Shown piece by piece: positions 35,573 to 43,249 of a DNA stretch of 64,000 nt (position 1 is its first letter; every line of letters starts with the position of its first letter). The DNA is from Clostridia bacterium. Its GTDB lineage: Bacteria; Bacillota; Clostridia; UBA1381. The notes below the pieces were generated by a model. The model ran no database searches and was not told the DNA's origin. It worked only from the letters and a program-made list of their open reading frames with translations. A program made the translations under genes and the position numbers. The DNA lies in assembly GCA_017415105.1 (NCBI GenBank), contig JAFQJD010000003.1:82659-146658 (forward strand). The letters run 5' to 3'.

Positions 35573-36886
35573 TTATTTTACAGTAAATGGTTTGCTCCAT
35601 ATTTTATTCGCTCCCGATTCATCCCATGCTGTCACTTTGAATATGTACGAGCCACGCGATAGTTTGTCAAACAGTAATTTTTGGTTCACTACCGATGTGC
35701 GAATATCTACATTGTAGATGTTCTGTTTATCGTATGCTCCCTGTATTATTGTTTTGCCGTCTGAACTCAGTATATATCCATTTACTGATGTCAACTTATA
35801 ATTCGATGTCACATTTCCTCTTAATCCAAACATGCTTCCTTTTTTAATAGTTGTAGGAGCAGATGTTATATTGATTTTTAGAGTTGACTCTTTTCCTTTT
35901 ACAGTGAACGGTTTACTCCAAACTCTGTTTGCACCAGATTCATCCCATGCCGTCACTTTATAAATGTACGAACCGGGCGATAGTTTGTCAAACAGTAATT
36001 TTTGGTTTACCACTGATGTACGAATATCTACATTGTAGATGTTCTGCTTATCATACGCACCCTGTATTATTGTTTTGCCGTCTGAACTTAATATATATCC
36101 GTTTACTGATGTCAGTTTATAGTTTGATGAAACATTTCCTCTCAACCCAAATGAACTTCCTTGGTTGATTGTTGTGGGATATGATGTGATGTTGATTTTT
36201 AAGGTTGATGTAGTCGGTGTCGGTGTTGCGGTTGGTTCAGCCGTAACTATTGTGCTAGTATTAGAATTATAAACATACTTCATAACGCCTACATTGGTAT
36301 TATAAAAGTTTTTTGTTACCTCTGCATACGTTTTATGTGCCGGATTCGCAACATTTATTGAATAGGTTTTTGCAACCTGAAAATGCAAATGAGGTCCCGT
36401 ACTACTGCCAGTATTTCCTACCTTTCCTAGAACAGTTTTGCCTCCATATACTTTTTGTCCGGCTTTCACAGCTAAGGAATTATCATACATGTGCATATAT
36501 GTACTAATTATTAATTTGCCATTTTTATCCTTGCCGTGATATATTTTAACATAATTTCCAAACGTGTTTCCTTTTCGGGCTTCTAAGACCACTCCATCTC
36601 TTGCCGCATAAACCTTTGCAACACCATTGATATTCCTACCACCAATATCTATTCCTTGATGAAAATGCGGATTTCTCCAACTAGTTCTATTCTCGGCAAA
36701 CTTAGATGTTACCGTTTTTGTCTGAGACAATAAAGGCCAATGCCACACTTCTGTTGAGGGATCAAATATTACACCATCAAATTCTGCAGTTGATACAGCT
36801 GCTGCAAACCCCGTCTGCGGTACCATTGAAAACACCATTATTAATACAAAAAATATAGATATATATTTCTTGATTACATCTTTCAT
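35573..36886 (-). CDS. Secreted M23 peptidase with two duplicated C-terminal domains
   Basis: 437 residues with a signal peptide (MKDVIKKYISIFFVLIMVFS). The M23/LytM domain at about 60-185 has HFHQGIDIG, then TYMHMYDNSLAVKAGQKV and PHLHFQV, the zinc ligands of an endopeptidase that cuts peptidoglycan cross-bridges. A Thr/Pro spacer leads to two copies of a 107-residue beta domain (SVNGYILSSDGKTIIQGAYD, VTAWDESGAN), almost identical to each other. These may bind the wall. The start follows AGGGGG at 8 nt. Confidence 0.85.
   Translation of the reverse strand: MKDVIKKYISIFFVLIMVFSMVPQTGFAAAVSTAEFDGVIFDPSTEVWHWPLLSQTKTVTSKFAENRTSWRNPHFHQGIDIGGRNINGVAKVYAARDGVVLEARKGNTFGNYVKIYHGKDKNGKLIISTYMHMYDNSLAVKAGQKVYGGKTVLGKVGNTGSSTGPHLHFQVAKTYSINVANPAHKTYAEVTKNFYNTNVGVMKYVYNSNTSTIVTAEPTATPTPTTSTLKINITSYPTTINQGSSFGLRGNVSSNYKLTSVNGYILSSDGKTIIQGAYDKQNIYNVDIRTSVVNQKLLFDKLSPGSYIYKVTAWDESGANRVWSKPFTVKGKESTLKINITSAPTTIKKGSMFGLRGNVTSNYKLTSVNGYILSSDGKTIIQGAYDKQNIYNVDIRTSVVNQKLLFDKLSRGSYIFKVTAWDESGANKIWSKPFTVK
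35576..36217 (-). repeat. In-frame 321-bp duplication inside the M23 peptidase gene
   Basis: Two consecutive 321-bp units (107 codons) encode nearly identical domains. Offsets measured at the FTVK codons are exactly 321 bp. High DNA identity suggests a recent tandem duplication. Confidence 0.8.
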
Positions 36887-36905
36887 TTCGCTATCCCCCT
36901 ATCCA

Positions 36906-37715
36906 TTAATCCTCATAAAACATTATTTCGTTGGTATCAATGTCATAATATGCTTCACAGAACACACTTGTATCAGCAGATACCGCAATCATCATAAGAC
37001 GTGTTGTATGCGTTCCCATATTGGCTCTTACACCTACCAAATAATAAGTTTCACCGTCTCTGCTAAATGTTTCAATTGTTCCTGTGAACCAATCCTGCCA
37101 GACATCCGTTTCTGCCGGATCAAAGCCTGTTCTTGCAACAAGATTATCTTTTACGTACTGTGCAGCTTCTTCAGGTGTAGAAAGCAAAGCAGTTTCTTCA
37201 ACTTTTTCCTCTGTATTATCCGCTACATCACCCTCAACATTTTCCGGTTCTGTCACATATACACTTCTTTCTTCATTAACCCACTCTATGTCCTGTCCCC
37301 AGATTTCACAAAATGCTCTTAATGGAATATAGAAACGGTCATTATAAATCGTTGCCGGCACATCAAGCAGATAGTCTGCTGTTGTTCCATCCGACCAGTA
37401 CTGAATTGCAGTATCGCTTTCATTTGTAAATTCACACGAAGTATCCCCACCTTGGAAATGAGCTGTCTTTGTTGCATCATCATATGTAATGTTTTCATTT
37501 TCCCAGCCCATTGCCTCAAAAATCGGCCTTAACGGCACCATTGTTCTGTCATTGATGATAATGGGTTTTTCAACAGAATCTGCATATACATCTGTTCCCT
37601 CATAATAAACCTTTAGTTCCTCTGAAAAGGTGTTGATTTCAAGTGCACTTGCCACACTTCCCGCAACCGTTGCTAAAGCTACTATTACCGTAGCTACTTT
37701 TGAAATTTTTGTCAT
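36906..37715 (-). CDS. Secreted protein with copper amine oxidase N-terminal-type domain
   Basis: 269 residues from the ATG at 37715 behind AAGGAGGAAAG; 21 further in-frame codons upstream have no site. A signal peptide (MTKISKVATVIVALATVAGS) precedes a copper-amine-oxidase-N domain (NDRTMVPLRPIFEAMGWENE and the second lobe YNDRFYIPLRAFCEIWGQDI). An acidic linker and a C-terminal domain of about 90 residues follow. In Clostridia this domain is a wall-associated module, not an oxidase. Role unknown. Confidence 0.8.
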   Translation of the reverse strand: MTKISKVATVIVALATVAGSVASALEINTFSEELKVYYEGTDVYADSVEKPIIINDRTMVPLRPIFEAMGWENENITYDDATKTAHFQGGDTSCEFTNESDTAIQYWSDGTTADYLLDVPATIYNDRFYIPLRAFCEIWGQDIEWVNEERSVYVTEPENVEGDVADNTEEKVEETALLSTPEEAAQYVKDNLVARTGFDPAETDVWQDWFTGTIETFSRDGETYYLVGVRANMGTHTTRLMMIAVSADTSVFCEAYYDIDTNEIMFYED

Positions 37716-37801
37716 TGTTCTTTCCTCCTTGTTTTTCAACAAAATTTTGTAAACTAATTTTATCACATTTACGCCCAAATGTCAATAATTATATACAACA
37801 A

Positions 37802-37831
37802 TTGATAATTTTGTTTCAATTATTGTATAGT
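37802..37831 (+). promoter_or_regulatory. Promoter of the second XRE regulator
   Basis: TTGATA, 18-nt spacer, TATAGT, 24 nt before the start codon. Confidence 0.5.
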
Positions 37832-37854
37832 ATAATTAACATGAGGTGATTTAA

Positions 37855-38154
37855 ATGTATAAATTAAGCGAACGCCTAAAAGAATTACGTAGACAAAACA
37901 ATATAAGTCAAAATGCATTGGCGAAACAAATGAATCTGACTCGTGCAACGGTTAATGCGTGGGAAATGGGTATAAGCTGCCCGAATGCACAATCACTTGT
38001 TATGCTTTCACAGTATTTCAAAGTGTCAGTGGATTTTTTGCTCGGGCTTAACAACAGAGAAACAATAGATATAACACAACTAAATGAAAAAGAAAAAAAC
38101 ATAGTTTATGACCTGGTAAATTACTTTATAGACACAACAAATGAACTTACGTAA
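37855..38154 (+). CDS. XRE-family HTH regulator
   Basis: 99 residues with a Cro/CI helix-turn-helix (ISQNALAKQMNLTRATVNAWE) and the YFKVSVDFLLGLNNRETIDI tail. It is a paralogue of the regulator at 15228, sharing VSxDxxLGLxxxETIDxT. It is divergent from the copper-amine-oxidase-domain gene and upstream of galE. Its target is unknown and no partner toxin is visible. Confidence 0.85.
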   Translation: MYKLSERLKELRRQNNISQNALAKQMNLTRATVNAWEMGISCPNAQSLVMLSQYFKVSVDFLLGLNNRETIDITQLNEKEKNIVYDLVNYFIDTTNELT

Positions 38155-38205
38155 CACGTGCATTTTTACAATCTGTATTTTTCCCATAATTTACGTTACA
38201 GGGTA

Positions 38206-38234
38206 TTGAAATTTCATTTTTAATAGTGTATAAT
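38206..38234 (+). promoter_or_regulatory. Promoter of galE
   Basis: TTGAAA, 17-nt spacer, TATAAT, 32 nt before the ATG at 38266. Confidence 0.8.
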
Positions 38235-38265
38235 ATAAAATAGCAACATTATGGAGGGAAAAATT

Positions 38266-39279
38266 ATGAATATTCTTGTTACCGGCGGTGCCGGATACAT
38301 AGGCAGCCACACCTGCGTGGAGCTTTTAAATGCAGGCTATGACATTGTAGTTGTAGATAACCTTGACAACTCATGCTTAAAGGCAGTTGAAACAACAAAG
38401 CGTATTGCAGGCAGAGATTTTAAGTTCTATGAATGTGACCTGCTTGACCGCGAAAACCTTGAAAAGGTATTTATTGAAAATAAAATTGATGCCGTAATCC
38501 ATTTTGCGGGATTAAAGGCAGTAGGCGAATCAACACAGATTCCGCTCCGTTACTACCATAATAATATAACAGGCACACTTGTGCTTATGGAGCTTATGGA
38601 AAAGTACGATGTAAACAACATCGTATTCTCATCATCAGCAACAGTTTACGGTATGCCAAAGACTGTTCCGATTACAGAGGATTTTCCGTTATCAACCACG
38701 AACCCCTACGGTTCAACAAAGCTTATGCTGGAACAGATTCTTACAGATGCCGCAAAAGCAAACAACAAGCTTTCAGTTACATTATTAAGATACTTTAACC
38801 CCATCGGTGCACATAAGAGTGGTGAAATGGGCGAAGACCCCAAGGGTATCCCGAACAATCTGCTCCCCTATGTTGCACAGGTTGCAGTAGGCAAGCTTGA
38901 AAAGGTACACGTATTCGGTGATGATTACCCCACCCCCGACGGCACAGGCGTAAGAGACTACATTCACGTTGTTGACCTTGCAATCGGTCACTTAAAGGCT
39001 ATTGAACATCGTGCTGACAAGCCGGGCGTACACATCTACAACCTCGGCACCGGCAACGGCTACAGCGTATTGCAGATTATAAAGGCATTCGAAAAAGCCT
39101 GCGGAAAAGAAATCCCGTATGTAATTGACCCCAGACGTCCGGGTGATATTGCAGAGTGCTGGGCAAACGCAGCAAAGGCAAAGGAAGAGCTTGACTGGAC
39201 AGCAACAAGAGGCATTGAAGAAATGTGTGAGGACAGCTGGAGATGGCAGTCAACACATCCGAACGGTTATAATGATTGA
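38266..39279 (+). CDS. galE: UDP-glucose 4-epimerase
   Basis: 337 residues from the ATG at 38266 (site GGAGGG; five codons upstream precede the site). NAD-binding GGAGYIGSH at 7-15, the catalytic FSSSATVYG and NPYGSTK (Tyr and Lys of the extended SDR pair), and [14 protein letters not shown]. It interconverts UDP-glucose and UDP-galactose for the Leloir pathway and surface glycans. No gal genes adjoin it. Single-gene unit with promoter and terminator. Confidence 0.96.
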   Translation: MNILVTGGAGYIGSHTCVELLNAGYDIVVVDNLDNSCLKAVETTKRIAGRDFKFYECDLLDRENLEKVFIENKIDAVIHFAGLKAVGESTQIPLRYYHNNITGTLVLMELMEKYDVNNIVFSSSATVYGMPKTVPITEDFPLSTTNPYGSTKLMLEQILTDAAKANNKLSVTLLRYFNPIGAHKSGEMGEDPKGIPNNLLPYVAQVAVGKLEKVHVFGDDYPTPDGTGVRDYIHVVDLAIGHLKAIEHRADKPGVHIYNLGTGNGYSVLQIIKAFEKACGKEIPYVIDPRRPGDIAECWANAAKAKEELDWTATRGIEEMCEDSWRWQSTHPNGYND

Positions 39280-39284
39280 TAAAC

Positions 39285-39317
39285 AAAAATGAACTGTCGT
39301 AACGACAGTTCATTTTT
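39285..39317. terminator. Bidirectional terminator
   Basis: 15-bp stem AAAAATGAACTGTCG with its complement around a TAA loop, between convergent galE and PIG-L genes. Confidence 0.9.
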
Positions 39318-39325
39318 TGCATTCC

Positions 39326-40201
39326 TTAAAACGGGAACAACTTATCAATATTATCCTTTGTCAGCTTGGAGCCGTATTCAGACAACTGAAATGCTTCTGC
39401 AAAGAGTGTCTGTTTCGCAACTTTTTTGCCGTAACGCTCCGCAAGCTTCTTTCGGTATCTTACAGCATCGCCCGCCTCGCGGTATTCGCTGGTGTTACTC
39501 TCCAACGGTACATTAAGGTCTTTTTCCTTAAGCACCTTTCCGTTTCTCGGGACAAGCGGACGTCTGAGCCACGCAAGACGCTCATCAGTGTCTTTGGGCA
39601 CTCTGTCAAGTACACCATTTGTAAATGGAAGCCATTCATAAACCTGCGACACGTGACAGTTTTTCATAGCAAACTTCTCATCAATTACATCGTCTGTCGG
39701 AATAACCACGTCCGGCACAAACGGCGGATTTATAAATCTGTCGCTTGTAAACATAATAACCGGATTTTTCTTCATTGCCGGTGCATCAGGGCAGAAGTTC
39801 GGAACTATAAGCATATATGCTGAATCCTGAACAAGCATTGCTACGTTTCTATGGTCTGCGTGATAATCTATTGTACGGTGCGTAAAAATAATATCCGGAT
39901 TATATTCACGGATATATCTCACCATACGCATACGGTTCTCTAATGTTGCCACCACGCAACCATCAGGGATATCCCATACATCGTATTCAATACCCGTTAT
40001 GCGTGCAACTTCTTCAGTTTCCTTTTTACGGCGTACCGCAATTTCCTCCTTGCCCATCACATGATGGCCTGCACTTCCGTCAGTCACAGACACAAATCTC
40101 ACCCTGTGACCTGCTTTTATGTATTTGAGTGCAATTCCTCCGCATTTAAAATCGTTATCGTCAGGATGTGCACCTATTACCAGAATTCTTAACTTTTCCA
40201 T
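39326..40201 (-). CDS. PIG-L family deacetylase
   Basis: 291 residues. N-terminal IGAHPDDNDFKCGGIAL carries the zinc-binding HPDD motif and TFTHRTIDYHADHRN-like segment (IIFTHRTIDYHADHRNVAM) supplies the later His residues. PIG-L/LmbE enzymes remove N-acetyl groups from GlcNAc-containing small molecules or glycans. The substrate is not deducible. It has its own promoter (TTGCTT, 17 nt, TATACT at 40234-40262). Confidence 0.85.
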   Translation of the reverse strand: MEKLRILVIGAHPDDNDFKCGGIALKYIKAGHRVRFVSVTDGSAGHHVMGKEEIAVRRKKETEEVARITGIEYDVWDIPDGCVVATLENRMRMVRYIREYNPDIIFTHRTIDYHADHRNVAMLVQDSAYMLIVPNFCPDAPAMKKNPVIMFTSDRFINPPFVPDVVIPTDDVIDEKFAMKNCHVSQVYEWLPFTNGVLDRVPKDTDERLAWLRRPLVPRNGKVLKEKDLNVPLESNTSEYREAGDAVRYRKKLAERYGKKVAKQTLFAEAFQLSEYGSKLTKDNIDKLFPF

Positions 40202-40233
40202 AGTTTCTATCCTCCAAATTTACTGTTATGGTA

Positions 40234-40262
40234 AGTATAACATTTATTACTCAAAAAAGCAA
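40234..40262 (-). promoter_or_regulatory. Promoter of the PIG-L deacetylase gene
   Basis: TTGCTT, 17-nt spacer, TATACT on the minus strand, 32 nt before the start. Confidence 0.6.
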
Positions 40263-40278
40263 TAGACAAAATACGAAC

Positions 40279-40320
40279 AAAATTGTCGCTTATCAGGACA
40301 ATTTTGCCGTAACGGCAAAA
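40279..40320. repeat. Two overlapping hairpins downstream of the cls-pspC unit
   Basis: AAAATTGTC/GACAATTTT (40279-40305) and TTTTGCCG/CGGCAAAA (40302-40320) share four bases, so they are mutually exclusive. On the minus strand the first is followed by a T-rich run and could act as a backup terminator. Confidence 0.5.
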
Positions 40321-40371
40321 TAATCTTTTTCATTGTAATACCTACTTTTGGTTTTCTGCTTTTCTACATAA

Positions 40372-40411
40372 AAACACCTCAAACCCATAATCATACAGGT
40401 TTGGAGGTGTT
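40372..40411 (-). terminator. Terminator of the DUF5662-cls-pspC operon
   Basis: Stem AAACACCTC-AAACC with its complement around a 12-nt loop, one bulge, followed by TTTTTATG on the minus strand, 30 nt past the PspC stop. Confidence 0.8.
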
Positions 40412-40440
40412 TAATACCAGAAATCAGATTTTTCTCATCT

Positions 40441-40629
40441 TTAATACGTCGTATCCTCAGGTATAAGAATAGCCGCTATCAGATACGCAAGCACCCCTGT
40501 GCCTACGCATAACACTAAAAAGATAAGAATAAGTCTTACTATTGTAGAATCAATATTAAAGTATTCAGCTATACCGCCGCACACGCCGAACAGCTTTCTG
40601 TCTGTAGTTGATCTGAAAAGTTTTTTTAT
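40441..40629 (-). CDS. PspC-domain membrane protein with apparent ATA start
   Basis: 62 codons: KKLFRSTTDRKLFGVCGGIA, then EYFNIDSTIVRLILIFLVLC and a second hydrophobic stretch ending in IPEDTTY. This is a complete PspC domain, a small membrane protein of the phage-shock/LiaI type. No ATG, GTG or TTG exists in frame. The codon exactly where family members have Met is ATA, 6 nt after GGGGGAG. Either a rare AUA start is used or the start codon is mutated. It lies 24 nt after cls, same strand. Confidence 0.75.
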   Translation of the reverse strand: MKKLFRSTTDRKLFGVCGGIAEYFNIDSTIVRLILIFLVLCVGTGVLAYLIAAILIPEDTTY

Positions 40630-40653
40630 TCTTCTCTCCCCCTTTATTAACCA

Positions 40654-42192
40654 TTATATCATCGTTGCAACAAAACGCAGAATTCTGCCTGTTGCACGGT
40701 AGTACCACGGATAATTTTCGTATTCAACCTCTGTGATACGTCTGCACTTTGAAAGTGTCGCAACGAAGTCACTTTCTATATCGTCTATCTCCGGTACATC
40801 AATCATATAAGTTGCACACTCATAGTGCAGATAAAGACTTCTGTAATCGTAGTTTATAGTTCCCACGATAGCACGTCTGCCGTCGGCTACAGTATTCTTT
40901 GCATGAACAAAGCCGGGGATATATTCATATACCTCAACACCTATAGCGAACAAATCCTTGTAATATGAACGTGCAAGGCAGTACGGGGTTTTTTTATCCG
41001 GCACACCAGGAAGCATAAGCCTTACCCGTACACCACGTGTTACCGCATATTCCATTGCATCGTATATTGCATCGTCTATAACAAAATACGGCGTCATTAT
41101 ATCGACATAATCTCTTGCTGAGTTCAATATATCAACATATGCATTTCTGCCTATAAGCTTATTGTCAAGCGGTGTATCACCGTATGGAACAACGTAGCCT
41201 GATGCCTCGTATTCGGGGTACTTTTCAGACTCACGCATAAATCTGCCCATATCAGGCTCATAGGTTTCTGATGTCGTGCACCACATTGTAAGAAACAGCT
41301 CCGTAAATCCGCTTACACCCTCGCCCGTAAGCTTTATACCCGTATCCTTCCAGTGCCCGAAACGCACAATTCTGTTTATATATTCATCTGCAAGGTTCAC
41401 CCCGCCCGAGAACGCACACCGTCCGTCTATTACTATAATCTTGCGGTGGTCACGGTTATTCTGATAAGTGGAAAGCAGTGGCTGTAACGGTGCAAAAATC
41501 TGACATCTTATGCCGTTACTTTCAAGGAACTTGTCATAGTCCTTATCAACAATGCCCATACATCCCATACCGTCATACATCAGACGTACATCAACACCCT
41601 CTTTTGCCTTTCGCAAAAGGATTTCTTCTATTGTACGCCACATATAGCTCTTTCGGTTTATTATGAAAAACTCCATAAAAATGAAGCTTTCCGCCTTTTC
41701 AAGCTCCTCTGTTATACTTTCAAACATCGTATCACCCAATGCGAAATAATCAACCTTTGTGTTTTTAAATACGGAATTACCGCCGGCTTTTGACAGGTAT
41801 CTCACAAGCCCCGTATCAACGCCGTCATCGTCCATCTCACGTATGAGGGATTTGTCATCGTAGCGGTATCTGTCAAGCACACGCTGTGCTTTCTGATGTG
41901 CTTTTAAAATGTTGCCCGAAATTATCCCCGTATGTGTGTAAAGATAAAAGAACCAGCCAAAATACGGCACCGCCGCTATCAGCATTATCCACGTTATTTT
42001 AAACGCACTCTCCTCGTGACGGTTTACCTCAATAAGAATAAACACTGTGCTTATGAGATTGGACGCAAGCAGATAGAACCGCACATTGTTTGATATGTTT
42101 ATAATATACATCAGAATCATTCCCACCTGCAGAAGCAGTGTGAGAATGGCAAAAAACTTATTTGAATATATGAGTTTCAGAAACTTATTCAA
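40654..42192 (-). CDS. cls: Cardiolipin synthase
   Basis: 512 residues. Two N-terminal membrane spans and two phospholipase D motifs, HRKIIVIDG in the middle and HAKNTVADG near the C-terminus, which form one active site joining two phosphatidylglycerol molecules into cardiolipin plus glycerol. YINRIVRFGHWKDTGIKLTG and the N-terminal membrane region match the Cls family. Second gene of a DUF5662-cls-pspC operon. Confidence 0.92.
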   Translation of the reverse strand: MNKFLKLIYSNKFFAILTLLLQVGMILMYIINISNNVRFYLLASNLISTVFILIEVNRHEESAFKITWIMLIAAVPYFGWFFYLYTHTGIISGNILKAHQKAQRVLDRYRYDDKSLIREMDDDGVDTGLVRYLSKAGGNSVFKNTKVDYFALGDTMFESITEELEKAESFIFMEFFIINRKSYMWRTIEEILLRKAKEGVDVRLMYDGMGCMGIVDKDYDKFLESNGIRCQIFAPLQPLLSTYQNNRDHRKIIVIDGRCAFSGGVNLADEYINRIVRFGHWKDTGIKLTGEGVSGFTELFLTMWCTTSETYEPDMGRFMRESEKYPEYEASGYVVPYGDTPLDNKLIGRNAYVDILNSARDYVDIMTPYFVIDDAIYDAMEYAVTRGVRVRLMLPGVPDKKTPYCLARSYYKDLFAIGVEVYEYIPGFVHAKNTVADGRRAIVGTINYDYRSLYLHYECATYMIDVPEIDDIESDFVATLSKCRRITEVEYENYPWYYRATGRILRFVATMI

Positions 42193-42208
42193 CCAAATCC
42201 GCCCTCTT

Positions 42209-42733
42209 TCAATAGCTTTTTGTTTTTCTTATCTCGCGGAATACCGCAGTTTCGCCCTCGTCCTTGAGCATCATAAGCCATTTGCCGAGAAGCTCTGCTG
42301 TTTCGGGATGCATATTCATTCTTGCCGTACCGCCAAGGAAATAACCGACCGGATTTTCGTTTGTATATTTCTTGCCAAGATATACCTTACCCGCCGCAAC
42401 TCGGTCACAAAACATTTCCTTAACATATTTTATCGGCATCCTGACAGGCTCAATACGCCTTGTTTCGGGGTTATAGTCCGTCCAGTATTCAAAATGGTGA
42501 CGGTTTCTGCCCTTGTGATGCATCCACGCCAAAGAGCACCCGTGTGTCTTTCGTTCAAGCTCCGTCGGGCTTCTGTCGCCTGTGAAATATTTAACGCCCT
42601 CATAAAACTCAATCGGGCTGAATTTTGACATATCGTGCATAATACCACGCCAGATTATGCCCGCTTTTACGCAGTGTATAAACACAAAATGCTTATGCTT
42701 TACTATAGTACAAAAATGACGTATAAGACGCAT
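42209..42733 (-). CDS. DUF5662 family protein
   Basis: 174 residues, rich in His, Trp and Tyr: WRGIMHDMSKFSPIEFYEGV, LAWMHHKGRNRHHFEYW and YVKEMFCDRVAAGKVYLGKK. These match the uncharacterised DUF5662 family. The conserved His/Asp pattern (HDMSKFS, HHKGRNRHH) suggests a metal-dependent HD-like fold, but activity is unproven. It starts the operon with cls (16 nt apart). Confidence 0.8.
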   Translation of the reverse strand: MRLIRHFCTIVKHKHFVFIHCVKAGIIWRGIMHDMSKFSPIEFYEGVKYFTGDRSPTELERKTHGCSLAWMHHKGRNRHHFEYWTDYNPETRRIEPVRMPIKYVKEMFCDRVAAGKVYLGKKYTNENPVGYFLGGTARMNMHPETAELLGKWLMMLKDEGETAVFREIRKTKSY

Positions 42734-42768
42734 CGCAAAAAACTCCGTTCCATTATGGTTTCTTTAGT

Positions 42769-42797
42769 ATTTTACCACAATTTTCGGTTTTTTTCAA
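42769..42797 (-). promoter_or_regulatory. Promoter of the DUF5662-cls-pspC operon
   Basis: TTGAAA, 17-nt spacer, TAAAAT on the minus strand, 36 nt before the first ATG. Confidence 0.7.
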
Positions 42798-42856
42798 TAC
42801 CTATGTACTTTTTGTACCAAAAAAGTCCCAAATCACATTTACACTTTAAAAAAGTA

Positions 42857-42885
42857 TTGAATTTTTTTGAGGAATGGTATACAAT
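42857..42885 (+). promoter_or_regulatory. Promoter upstream of the coiled-coil protein and addBA
   Basis: TTGAAT, 17-nt spacer, TACAAT, 32 nt before the ATG at 42917. Confidence 0.65.
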
Positions 42886-42916
42886 ATAATTACAAATAAA
42901 AAGGAGCTTACGGTAT

Positions 42917-43237
42917 ATGGATATATATAACTACGGAACAATGTCAGGCGAGAAAAAAAGAAAGAGAAAACGTCATATTGCAGGCATTGTTATTATCTTA
43001 ATAATACTTATGGTGGGCATAGGTGCTGTCGGTGTATTGACAAGCAACGGTCCGGAATATCAGATGCGAAAATCCATCATTGAGGAGAACCACGCATTGA
43101 AAGAGGAAAATGCAGAGCTTACAAACCGTATAGAAAAGCTTGAAAAGGAGCTTCAGGAGAAGGAGGACTATATAGAAGCCTTGCCTGAACCCGAAGAAAC
43201 GGAAACTCCCGAAGAACCTTCAACTCCACGTGATTAA
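42917..43237 (+). CDS. Membrane-anchored coiled-coil protein
   Basis: 106 residues: a basic cytosolic start (GEKKRKRKRH), one membrane span (about 20-43), a coiled coil at about 52-88 (IIEENHALKEENAELTNRIE) and an acidic Pro/Glu/Thr tail. The topology recalls small cell-division-associated proteins, but the match is only general. It starts the transcript that continues into addB 13 nt later, so co-expression with the recombination helicase is likely, without clear functional meaning. Confidence 0.7.
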   Translation: MDIYNYGTMSGEKKRKRKRHIAGIVIILIILMVGIGAVGVLTSNGPEYQMRKSIIEENHALKEENAELTNRIEKLEKELQEKEDYIEALPEPEETETPEEPSTPRD

Positions 43238-43249
43238 AGAGGTATAAAT

